From assembly GCA_951804985.1 (NCBI GenBank), contig OX638132.1, positions 91,082,696 through 91,146,695 on the forward strand: a stretch of DNA of 64,000 nt, read 5' to 3'. The stretch is from Dryomyza anilis. Its lineage: Eukaryota > Arthropoda > Insecta > Diptera > Dryomyzidae. Below the pieces are notes generated by a model. The model was given only the letters and a program-made list of their open reading frames with translations, was not told the origin of the DNA and searched no databases. Both the position numbers and the translations under genes were made by a program. Shown piece after piece: positions 1 through 9,558 of the stretch. Within the stretch, counting starts at the first letter, position 1. Every line of letters begins with the position of its first letter.

Positions 1-1212
1 GTATTTTCTCAATGTTTGTTGGAATTATTATATTTCAAAATAAATATGTTTAACGAAAAAAAAAATATATACATTTAACTCATTTATTAGTTGGAGTACA
101 AAAAACTCGATTTGAGATAAAAGGATAAAAAAACTAAAGGATAAAAAAAATTAAAAATCATGATAATCCCAATAAATAACAAGTGTTGCACCTTTTCTTA
201 CGTTCGCTTCATTTTACCCGTTTTTTTGGCGAATGTAAGCCGTGATAGCTTTTTGGACGTTCGCTTCGCTAAAACCATTATTCTGCGCCATCAGTGTGAC
301 TAAATTTCTTCGTCAAGGTAAAAATTTCAAGTTAACTATTTTTCGGGTGTTTCAAAACATTACGATGCAAGAATCGTCTGAGAAAAGTGTTTGAAATGTA
401 ATTCGTCTTCATTGAAAAGTGTTTCATTTAAGTGTTAAAAAAAATAATTAAAAATAATGCTGCGTTCGTACAAAGTTTTGTATCAGTGTTTGAAAATCGT
501 TTTAAAAAAAGTGTGTTTATAAAAAAAGTGAAATAACCGGATACATTAAAGGAAGTGGTTCCATTAAAATATTCAATGAGGCTCTACATAGGAATATATG
601 TTTCGGTAGAGGGAATTTCATACCAGTTCGATTCAAATCCTTCAACTTTTATCTGTAAGTAATAATTCCATTATTGTTCATATCAAATCATTTTCGGGGA
701 ATTTTTCTTTACCGGAATACGACCGCCTGTTGCGCCAGAAACTATTTTGAAATCCAATGCAAGTGTATGTACCAAAATTCAATTTCGATAGAAATACAAA
801 TTTTCACAAAAAATTCGACTCACAAATATTTAACACATTGAATTCTGAAGAAATGCATTTATGCTGTTTCAATACAGCATAGTATAAAAGCATTTCTGAA
901 AGAGCAAAAGAATCAAATAAAATCGAATTGAAAGTTGAATACGATTACGATTGAAACTTGCCGGATAATTTTGTATTCACAACGATATTACCTGTAAATA
1001 TATATTCTCTCTTTAAATAATAACGTAGTTTTATTCATAAAAATTTTGAATTTCTATTCCGGACAAATGATCTTCATTTCTGTTGATTTTTTTCAATATA
1101 CAAATTATGTTTTTTGTATTACAATTCAACAAGTAATAAAAATCATCTAAATATTAACCAATCCACATCCATTCGTTCTGCATTTCACTGTCTGTCTATT
1201 AGACTACTCAAT
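1..1212. other. gene-poor flank downstream of BCCIP
   Basis: No supported gene. The stretch is AT-rich and holds the expected 3' side of the BCCIP gene; a minus-strand AATAAA (TTTATT on the plus strand) lies at 1030-1035, about 180 bases past the BCCIP stop, and could be its polyadenylation signal. A short open stretch near 576-653 ends in a good GTAAGT donor but has no partner exon here. Confidence 0.5.
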
Positions 1213-2228
1213 CTATTGTCCTGTTATGTACTTCTGTATATCGTCGATCAACTGTGGCAATTGCTTTGCATCGAAGAGCAGTACCTTGCGATATGGCGTC
1301 AATATCGCATCACCTTCCAGCCAATCGCCCGACATGCCCATGTCACACTCATCTGCCACTGAGTACTCAAAGGAAGCGACCGCCTGTTGCGCCACCACCT
1401 CCTCTTCAGCATTGGTGTAGGTGTCTTCGGCGGCTTTTCCTTTTTTGGCCTCCTTGCGGAAGAACTTGATGATCATTAGAAAATAGACAAAATCAAATTT
1501 CATTTTCTTTTGCTTGGCCATCTGGATTTCCTTGTGCAGATTCTCCAGTAGTGGCACCGATATTTGTGCTGGAATATTTATGAAACGCTCGTTGATCAGA
1601 AAACCAATTGGACGTGCATCATTGCCCAAGACATCACGGAAGTGAATGAGCACCGCATCGGTAGCATGTTTCTCGGCGCGTTGCACAATGTAGGAGCGCA
1701 ATTGTTCGACACAGTTTTGATCCTTTTTGGCTGTTATGTTCAACACTGTGGTGATACCAAAAATGGTGCCGTCTTCGCACATGTCATCGTCTGCGTCGCT
1801 CTCGACGCCATCCGCCTCACATTGACCGATGACGCTGCCAACGTAGTTTTGCGCTGTGCATGACAAGCAATTAATGCATTTAAATTAGGTAACTTTCTAT
1901 ATTTTACATGAACTAACCAATAATCAAATCAGCCATCTGCATGCAGTTGATGTGCGCTTTGAGAAAGAGTCGCGATAGCAATTGCGCGATGCCATGACAA
2001 TCGGGATCGATGGGACTGCGTCCCTCAAAGTCAACTTGTATCTCCTGCAAAATCATATTTCTATGAGATAATTGATTGAATTCATTTGTCTGGCTTGCTC
2101 ACCTCGTTTCCAGTGTATGCCTCTGGATGCTGTCCTTCCTCATCATCCGAATCGCTGCTAGAGTCCGAATCACTTTGATTGGGATCTTCTTCCATGGCAT
2201 TTAGATTTTTCCTCTTGCTTGCAGACAT
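1213..2228 (-). CDS. BCCIP: BCCIP homologue (BRCA2 and CDKN1A-interacting protein)
   Basis: Three exons on the minus strand: 2228-2103, 2044-1918 and 1853-1213, giving 894 coding bases and a 297-residue protein; both introns are short and GT-AG. The N-terminus is a Ser/Asp/Glu acidic tail (residues about 13-31). The rest matches the BCCIP family: NYVGSVIGQ, a DDDMCED acidic patch, the CVEQL segment, PIGFLINERFINIPAQI, the NAEEE block and a final TPYRKVLLF...YITGQ segment. In other animals BCCIP is a nuclear protein that binds BRCA2 and p21 and takes part in genome stability and ribosomal subunit maturation. The start is the first ATG of the acidic exon. It is transcribed divergently from CMC2, with 2.6 kb between them. 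The family assignment is seen in the sequence; the function is known only from relatives. Confidence 0.92.
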
Positions 2229-3175
2229 ATTATTTGCTTTATCGCGTAATTATTTTACCAGTTTAATTGGATTTTACACGAAGCACACCAACTACGTTGA
2301 ACAATATTTTTGTTTTGTGTGTGTTGAAAGGTGACTGCACGTGTTGCATTCAACTGTCAAAAATGATAACAACACCCCCACGAAAACGTGTCACAGGGTT
2401 GTTATATGTCGATCAGGGACGCATTTGTGTTTTTGGTTAATGCTATGTTTCCACTGGGCCAACATTTTGTAACTAAAAGCTGCGTTCCCATGATTTTTGA
2501 TCCTGATCCGTAGTTCATTTTCATATACAAAAACAAACAATTAGAACCAGGTTTGTTTTTGGATCAATTACTGATCTAATGCTATACGTATCAAAAAAAA
2601 AAAAAAAAGAAAAATGTCTGTCAAAAAAAAGGGCAGAAGAAAACAGTGCTGCCAAATTTATTCAAATAGAACCGATGGTGGTTCCGTGAAACAGATCTGG
2701 TTCAAGTACCACAAGGACGCAGCTAATATTAGAATTGATGTACTCATTCACCCCAGAAATTACATTATTTTAAGCTGTTATTTTTGAGTTCACTTTTTAA
2801 AGAAATCCGCACAAAAAATTTGTGTATGTCAAAATTTTTATTAACGTTAAAAAGATTATTTTATTAAAAAAAGTTCATATTTAATAAAGATGGAAAACTG
2901 AAAATTGTTTCTACTATATTTTTGTGACTCTGAAATCAGTTATTTGTCATAATATAAATCCAAATTGGTGTTTAAACGCACATTCAGTATTCAATATCCT
3001 TTATTCTTTTTTTTTTGTTTTTGTCCACGATGCTTAAAATACTCGGTGGTCTTTTTGTTTAAGCCAAACAGGCGAAAGGTTACTTGACTTGATATTGAGC
3101 ATACACCACTTTTTGCCATATGGTGCAAAATGTCTATAAATAAAAGCATACATATTATTTAACTTGTTCTATTTT
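2229..3175. other. BCCIP upstream region
   Basis: Intergenic. The first ~230 bases should hold the BCCIP promoter and 5' UTR; a CACGTG E-box-like palindrome is present at about 2338-2343. An A-rich run starts near 2586. No coding region or recognisable element is seen in the remainder. Confidence 0.4.
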
Positions 3176-4147
3176 ACACAGATAAAAATATTGTACGTAA
3201 ATATAACAATTGATATTAATAGCAAACAAAATCGTATTCCAATTAAAAATATGAATGCATTTAGTAATTAATTAATTGTATTTACACATTTTTTAATTAA
3301 AATATTAATAGGAATTCATTTAATATAATTTCAATACAACTAAATCTTTAATAGTATTAACTACTTTTATTTGTTACTTTTGATTTATTCATTTTCTTAA
3401 ATTGCAACACTGTTTTTTTCTTCTGGATTTCATTTTGTTTTTTGTTTGTGTTTCTCGTGCGTCGTTCAATTTCTCCTAACATTATTTTCTTCTACGTTGA
3501 TATTTTAAAACAGGATATTGTATTATGTAGTGTATGTTATGTTATTAAAGCATTAAATGGCTCAATTTATTTTTGCTGTCAAGAATTTGAACAAACAGTT
3601 TATGATGCTCATTTTGTTGCATATTGAATCGTTAAAAAGCAAATATAAAATTTTATGTTTGACTCAATAAATTGGCCCACCTGTAGAAGTTGTGAAAACT
3701 GACTTCGGTAAAATATTCGTTAGGTTGAAAGAATTTTACTAAACATACCAAAAAGTATAAATACTATTTACTTATTTAATATTTATTATTTATGTTATAT
3801 ATTGAATTAAATTATTTTTATTTTCATATGATTATATTCGACAAATATTTTAATTAATTTAACAAAATATTTAATTGATCCAATTTCTATCGAATGAAAA
3901 TTTTAATTGATGTTACTAATTAATTAATTAATGATTTAAAAATTCTCAATAAAAAATTTAATATATATAACAACTTTAATATCAATATGACAAAAAAATT
4001 AATTAAAATTTCTCCAATTAACATATTCTCATTATTACGAATATGGAATTCAATGCTACTAAAAGTTACATCGGCTGAGTTTCAATTAAAAATTAATTGG
4101 ATTGATTAACATTTTATTTATATTTACACACTTTTTATTTTCTGTGT
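3176..4147. mobile_element. ~970-bp non-autonomous DNA element, copy 1 (ACACAGA ends)
   Basis: The element starts ACACAGATAAAAATATTG and ends TTTATTTTCTGTGT, so its ends are inverted copies of each other. A second copy of the same sequence lies at 51799-52715 with the same order of internal blocks, for example AATCGTATTCCAATTAAAAA near the left end and CTACTAAAAGTTACATCGG near the right. It has no coding capacity. The superfamily is unknown. Confidence 0.75.
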
Positions 4148-4821
4148 ACGTAAAGATGTGAACATTTTTAATTTTGTACAAATTCTACCAATTATGCTGC
4201 AACATTTTAGAAAAGTTATTTAAATCTTCTTAATCGTTTTTATCGATATGGACTCTATGACGTTTGCGGCAACTAAATTCTCAGGTGGTTCCCTGTGGTT
4301 CCCTTTGGAGTCATAGATTTTTGTAAATTGGAGTTTCATTGTTATGAGGTTGTAAGAAAGGAATTGATGATATGTTTCTAAATTTTTTGTAAACAAAGGT
4401 CAAACTGTTAAAAAAAATGGGGATTGAATTTTGGACATTGACAAACCTTTATGTCAAACAAATAAATTTTTGGTTCTAATTTTAATATTGAAATTGTAAA
4501 AAACTGAAATTTTAAAAATTCCAATTTTTTTAATTTACAAATTGCGATAGTGCGAGGAGTATTTTTCAAATTTGCGGATGTTTATTGTGAATTTATAAAT
4601 TGAACGACTATTGTGAATTTTGGTGTAATGGTAAAATAACGCACTAAGACTGGTTTGAGTCCAGATAGTTTGGGCATTGTTTGAACATGTGTTTGACATG
4701 TTGCTGTCAATTTATTTGAGATATCATAAAAATAAACGAACGAAAATTCCGGCTGCTGGTTGTGTTTTCATTATATCGGAGCTAAAATTCCACGATAAAA
4801 TTTCTCGTGTCCTCGAAGAAG
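4148..4821. other. upstream region of the CMC2-ABITRAM unit
   Basis: No gene. This stretch should contain the promoter and 5' leader of the CMC2 transcript. The only recognisable motif is a DRE-like octamer at 4241-4248. Confidence 0.45.
4241..4248. promoter_or_regulatory. DRE-like motif TATCGATA
   Basis: Perfect TATCGATA palindrome, the DREF-binding element common in fly housekeeping core promoters. It lies about 570 bases upstream of the CMC2 start codon, which is far for a core promoter unless there is a long leader or a leader intron. The motif is short and may be chance. Confidence 0.25.
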
Positions 4822-5146
4822 ATGCACACAGATCTCGCACCACATTTGCACACACCTGAATGCAACAAATTAATTGAGGAACTAAAGAACTGTCACGACA
4901 CAGTAAGCAAAACATTTGAAATATAATTTTCTAGAAAACAAGTTGTGTAATCAAAACAAAACTTTGCAGAACACATTTGGCAAATTTGTAGGGATCTGCA
5001 ACTCTATCGACTCTGCGTTGGTGAAGTGTCTGAAGGGAGAACGTATCGCCAGATCAGCAGCGAACAGAGCAAAAGCGCGCGAAACCCAGGAACGTGTGCG
5101 ACAGCGTCTACTGGACGACGCCGCAGCCAATAAAGCGAAAGCTTAG
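4822..5146 (+). CDS. CMC2: CMC2, COX assembly mitochondrial protein 2 homologue
   Basis: Two exons, 4822-4902 and 4970-5146, joined across a 67-base GT-AG intron (GTAAGC ... TTTGCAG) in phase 0, giving 85 residues. The N-terminus [11 protein letters not shown] is the CMC2 signature. Two CX9C motifs are visible: C14-x9-C24 in exon 1 and, in exon 2, [12 protein letters not shown], followed by a basic helical tail. Twin CX9C proteins are imported into the mitochondrial intermembrane space and oxidised by Mia40; CMC2 takes part in cytochrome c oxidase biogenesis. The start is fixed by the conserved MHTDL. ABITRAM begins 34 bases after the stop, which suggests a shared mRNA. The last codons contain an AATAAA (about 5130), which could also serve to end a short CMC2-only transcript. 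Confidence 0.93.
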
Positions 5147-5180
5147 TAAAATAGAAAAGTTTCAAAGTAGCAGCAGCAGC

Positions 5181-5909
5181 ATGGAGGTGCTTAGCGCAGA
5201 TCCCTTCGAGCCCTACTACTTTCAGCACGAAGAGCAGTTGATTTTTGGTAAACCGGTGACGCCTATAACAGACGAATATGTCGACAATTATCCAACATTT
5301 GTGGATCGTTTCTACACGCGCTACTACTATGTTAAAGATGGTGCCGAAGGCCCGGAACCGTACAAAGTGCTCTATCACACTAATCGTCTGTGTTTGATCT
5401 GTTTGGCGCCAGATCATCCTGCAATGGGTGCTGAAATTGAGTCCATTAACTTCGATATTGGCAACTTAGATCGCAGCAAGAATGTCGTAAAAGGCAAAGG
5501 CAAAAAGGGCGGTATGGTGCTATCGCCGGAGACGACGTTGGCGCATCTAACAACCGTATCGGGCAAAACCTACAAGATTCCCGCCTGTTTGCGTGGCAAA
5601 TTGATTGAGATCAATTCGGAAGTCATGGCAAACCCAAAGCTAATGGCGAGTACGCTTGAAGGTGTCGGCTACTTGGCCATTGTGCAGTTTGGACTCGAAA
5701 AGGCAGATGCAGTGAAGGCCAGTCTGCTGACCCAAGAGGAATATGATCAAAAGAAGCTGCTGGCAAATGACTCTGAAAAGTTGCTCACAGCGGAATCTGT
5801 CACTGATATGAAAAATGTAGAAGAAAAGACAGATAATGTTTCAGTTGCTGCTAAGGTTGAGGTGGACGTTAAGCACGCAGAAACAAACCAAGCTGAGAAT
5901 GTAATTTAA
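5181..5909 (+). CDS. ABITRAM: ABITRAM (FAM206A/Simiate) homologue
   Basis: A single uninterrupted reading frame of 242 residues from the ATG in the context AGCAGCATGG. Recognisable family blocks are the early PTFVDRFYTRYY motif, the HTNRLCLICLAPDHP block, the INFDIGNLDRSKNVVKGKGK block and the LEGVGYLAIVQ segment, which belong to a small lipoyl/H-protein-like beta fold. Vertebrate members are about 180 residues and bind actin and chromatin; the ~60 residues after the core here are charged low complexity and look lineage-specific. There is no intron. The frame is also open upstream of the ATG, overlapping the CMC2 exon in another frame, but the conserved region begins just after this ATG. It is separated from the CMC2 stop by 34 bases with no room for its own promoter. 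Confidence 0.88.
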   Translation: MEVLSADPFEPYYFQHEEQLIFGKPVTPITDEYVDNYPTFVDRFYTRYYYVKDGAEGPEPYKVLYHTNRLCLICLAPDHPAMGAEIESINFDIGNLDRSKNVVKGKGKKGGMVLSPETTLAHLTTVSGKTYKIPACLRGKLIEINSEVMANPKLMASTLEGVGYLAIVQFGLEKADAVKASLLTQEEYDQKKLLANDSEKLLTAESVTDMKNVEEKTDNVSVAAKVEVDVKHAETNQAENVI

Positions 5910-6026
5910 ATATTATTTTGTATTTTACTGATTTTTATAGAAATTACCGACACTATACGCGCTCCTCTTGAACGACGTTTCCAATGAAGCTGATTTCAAT
6001 TCTGTTCTTCGTTATTTATTACGTTC

Positions 6027-6032
6027 AATAAA
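6027..6032 (+). terminator. polyadenylation signal AATAAA
   Basis: Canonical AATAAA about 120 bases past the ABITRAM stop, the first on this strand after the gene. It is suitable as the end of the shared CMC2-ABITRAM transcript. Confidence 0.55.
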
Positions 6033-6164
6033 ACAAGACTTAATCATAGTTTATTTCTATCATAGTTTTATAGAGACTCCACCACTTATAAATATAGTAC
6101 AATATTTTAAGATTTAAGCTTGAGCGAATTAAATGACTTAACACAAATAATTGACATTAAAATG

Positions 6165-7480
6165 ATTATAAAATGCTCCTACTTTGACCCCTCTACGACG
6201 CTCCATTTAGAAGATATGAAGATTTCAAGAAAATCTTGACTCATCAGCCGAAGATAAGAAATATTAAGAAATTGATTTTAAAATTCCTAAAAATAGTGCA
6301 GACTTTGAACCCTCTACGACGCTCCGTTTAGAAGATTAGTCGATTTCTCCAGGACCACTGGACCGAATTTTATGATTTTTGCGCTAAATAATCTATTTTG
6401 AAATCACTATAAAATGCTCCTACTTTTACCCCTCTACGATGCTCCGATTAGAAGATATGAAAGATTTAAGAAATTTCATTTTCAAAAATCGATTTTTAAA
6501 TTCATAAAAATAGTGCAGACTTTGACCGCTCTACGACGCTCCGTTTAGAAGATATGATGGTTTTAAGAAAATCTTGACTCATCAGCCGATTTCTCCAGGA
6601 CCACTGAACCGAATTTTATGATTTTTGTATTAAATAATCTACTTTGAAATCACTATAAAATGCTCCTACTTTTACCCCTCTACGACGCTCCGTTTAGAAG
6701 ATATGAAAGATTTAAGAAATTTTATTTTCAAAAATCGATTTTGAAATTCCTAAAAATAGTTCAGACTTTGACCCCTCTACGACGCTCCGTTTAGAAGATA
6801 TGAAGGTTTTAAGAAAATCTTGACTTATCAGCCGATTTCTCCAGGACCACTGAACCGAATTTTATGATTTTTGCGGTATAAAATCTACTTTGAAATCACT
6901 TTAAAATGCTCCTACTTTGACCCCTCTACGACACTCCCTTTAGAAGATATGAAGGTTTTAAGAAAATCTTGACTCATCAGCCGATTTCTCCAGGACCACT
7001 GGAATTGTATGATTTTTGTATTAAATAATCTACTTTGAAATCACTATAAAATGCTCCAACTTTTACCCCTATACGACGATAAAATGCTCCTACTTTTACC
7101 CCTCTACGACGCTCCGTTTAGAAGATATGAAGGTTTTAAGAAAATCTTGACTCATCATCCGATTTCTCCAGGACCACTGAACCGAATTTTATGATTTTTG
7201 TATTAAATAATCTACTTTGAAATCACTATAAAATGCTCCTACTTTTACCCCTCTACGACGCTCCGTTTAGAAGATATGAAAGATTTAAGAAATTTAATTT
7301 TCAAAAATCGATTGAAATTCTTAAAAATAGTGCAGACTTTGAACCCTCTACTTTGACCCCTCTACGACGCTCCGTTCCGTTTAGAAGATATGAAGTTTTA
7401 AGAAAATCTTGACTCATCAGCCGATTTCTCCAGGACCACTGGACCGAACGCTACGACGCTCCATTTAGAAGATATGAAGA
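6165..7480. repeat. satellite-like tandem array with ~98/149-bp alternating units
   Basis: About eleven copies of a core reading CTACGACGCTCCGTTTAGAAG recur with linked blocks (GACTCATCAGCCGATTTCTC, AGGACCACTGAACCGAATTT, AAATGCTCCTACTTTTACCC). Core starts at 6532, 6681, 6778, 6927, 7104 and 7254 are spaced 149, 97, 149, 177 and 150 bases, so a short and a long monomer alternate to make a ~247-bp higher-order unit, with a partial duplication near 7070. It begins just past the ABITRAM polyadenylation signal. No coding potential. Confidence 0.85.
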
Positions 7481-7489
7481 TTTCAAATA

Positions 7490-7694
7490 GTTTATTTTTA
7501 AATAGTTTAAAAGTTCATAAATATCATGAATTTTTTCATAAATATTATGAAACCGTTCATCAATATTATGAACTTAAATTACGGTTTTATGAACGATTTA
7601 TAAATTGGATGAATTTGCTCATTGGTTGAGTAATAATGAAAAATTCATAAAATTGATGAACAAATTCATAAATAGTATGAACTTTGTTTTCTGT
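7490..7694. repeat. inverted-repeat remnant rich in TTCATAAAT/ATGAAC
   Basis: Short direct and inverted copies of TTCATAAATATTATGAAC-type words fill this stretch, which ends TTTTCTGTGTAC, the same terminus as several other small elements in the window. It is probably a degraded MITE. Confidence 0.4.
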
Positions 7695-7697
7695 GTA

Positions 7698-7813
7698 CCC
7701 TGTAGGTCTAGTTTGACGCTCGATATAGGTACGAGAATTTGTCCGACATCGTGTGATTATTCCGTCTACTCACATTGATCTCGTAACGATATCGAAACGA
7801 AAGGTAACTGGGT
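7698..7813. mobile_element. truncated CCCAGT-family MITE, copy 3
   Basis: This matches the right half of the element at 46584-46969: the block GTTTGACGCTCGATAT, then CATTGATCTCGTAACGAT, then an end CGAAACGAAAGGTAACTGGGTA. The left half is missing. Confidence 0.6.
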
Positions 7814-8166
7814 ATATAATTTTTCGTCCGCTTTGGTCGGGCTTTCCTTTTTTTCGTCTAAAAAGCCACATAAATTTAGAAAATAATGTTTGTCAAGCTG
7901 GAGCAAGTACGCAGGGTAGCATGAATTAAAACTGAGCATGCAGTCAAAATCAGCAACTGCGATTATATAGAATTGATGTATGGGGTGGCCATGGCAATAA
8001 ACAAATGTCTTTTTGTTGAGTAGTGTAATTTAACGTATAAAATTATTTCTGATTACTTAACTCTTTTGCTGCAAGTTTATTTGTATTTACTGGATATTAA
8101 AATAATTGTAGCAACTACATTTTCTGCGAAGTAGTTGCAGCATATTCTGTGAATGATTTTCTTCAA

Positions 8167-8480
8167 ATAATAATAATAATAATAATTTGGAACTACAGTC
8201 CTATAAGAACTTAGGCTGAGCTCTCTCACCATTTTGAGCTGTGCGTGTTATATTTGTACTCAAAGTGGTGGGACCTACAGTTTATTGCCGAATCCGAACG
8301 GCGGGTGAGAGCTTTTCATAGGCAATGTTTTTACTCGTAGGTTTGCCATTTACTGACGAGAGGTAGCGCGGTATAGAAAAATGTTTCTATGAAAAGATGT
8401 TGTTAGCCCCAGTCCAGGCTTGAACCGGGCACGTTTCGGCTCGCAGTCCAACGCACTAACCACTGAGCTACCGCGGCTAC
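8167..8480 (-). mobile_element. tRNA-derived SINE, family A, copy 1
   Basis: On the minus strand the head reads like a tRNA: an A box TAGCTCAGTGG (8460-8470) and a B box GGTTCAAGCC (8417-8426), followed by a unique body and an (ATT)n tail (plus-strand AATAATAAT at 8167-8186). A 13-bp target-site duplication ATTTTCTTCAAAT flanks it at 8156-8168 and 8481-8493. A second, nearly identical copy is at 41500-41815 and a 5'-truncated copy at 40226-40362. RNA polymerase III boxes, simple-repeat tail and duplication together define a retroposed SINE. Confidence 0.9.
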
Positions 8481-8493
8481 ATTTTCTTCAAAT

Positions 8494-9558
8494 ACTTTTA
8501 TAATATTTTTTTTTAATTGAAAGATGCTTTTTAGTTAAATGAACTTCCTAATTTAATAAAAAAATAACAATTTGGTGTTTTCGTAATTATTTATTGTTGG
8601 GCTTTTGCTGTTGTTAATTACATTGCCTAAGTACAAATTTATAATTTTTTTTGTTGTTGTTGTTCAGTTAAAATTAATTTCGCTAGTTTTTGTTTTTAAA
8701 CGTCTTCACTGTTTTTTGCGTTTTTATTGTTTGTTTTAAAACTTAAATTTCTATGTTTGGGATTTACGCAACTTCAATGACAGTTGCATAAAATGTATTT
8801 ATATATAAAAAATAAACATAAATTTTAGAGTATTCTTTTTTTTTAACCCTAAAGAAGCAAACATTTCTCAACAAGACGAACATATTTTTGGTGACAATTT
8901 AAATACAATTTTAATCATAATAAGAAGAATTTTTACATAAAAAGGTAACATGGATGTCTCAAACAAAATAAATGCTTCGCAATAATTATGTGATGATAGC
9001 AAACAAAATTTGAATCGTTGAACCAAAAATCATGAATTTATATAAAATTTTAGGTTGTTTTATTTTTAACAAAAAGCCAAATTTAAAATATCGTAAAAGA
9101 ATTTTGAAAAGTCGTTGTACTAAAAAAAAGTTATTTTTTTTTAAATAATATCGCTATCTTTATCTCCCACGCCTGAACGTTTATTTACAGCTGTTTGTGT
9201 GTAGTTGTAGTTTATTGGTTGTCTCTCTCCCTCTCTTTTTGTTTGTAGGCTGTAAACTTTTTGATTAATATTTATAAACAATTTTATAATTATTATTTTA
9301 AATATTTAAAAAATTAACTTTGCAGTGAATTTAGTTTTTTTTTTTTGAAGAATACGATTTTATATATTTTCTTGACTCTCTTTATCAAGTTTTATTTTTG
9401 TTATCTCTCTCTCTCCCTCTACTTCTTTCTTCGTTTTTCTATCTGTCTGTCTGTTTGGCTGAATGTATGTTTGTCGGTCATGTCCACACCATATCAATGT
9501 TTACAAAAGAAACAAAACAACAAAAATAAAAAACATTTAGTCGCGTTGCACTCTCAAC
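8494..9558. other. probable 3' UTR and flank of the sarcalumenin gene
   Basis: No coding region. Minus-strand AATAAA signals occur at 9180-9185 and 8590-8595, about 375 and 965 bases past the sarcalumenin stop. The region is T-rich on the plus strand and has CT microsatellite stretches near 9225 and 9405. Confidence 0.4.

Noticed and set aside
576..653. Short plus-strand open stretch with a strong GTAAGT donor, possibly a first coding exon
   Set aside because: No second exon, no recognisable protein and no clear start of transcription; it could only be resolved with RNA data.
8403..8480. tRNA-like sequence
   Set aside because: It is the head of a SINE with body, tail and target-site duplication, not a free tRNA gene; the same holds for 41740, 51599 and 60880.
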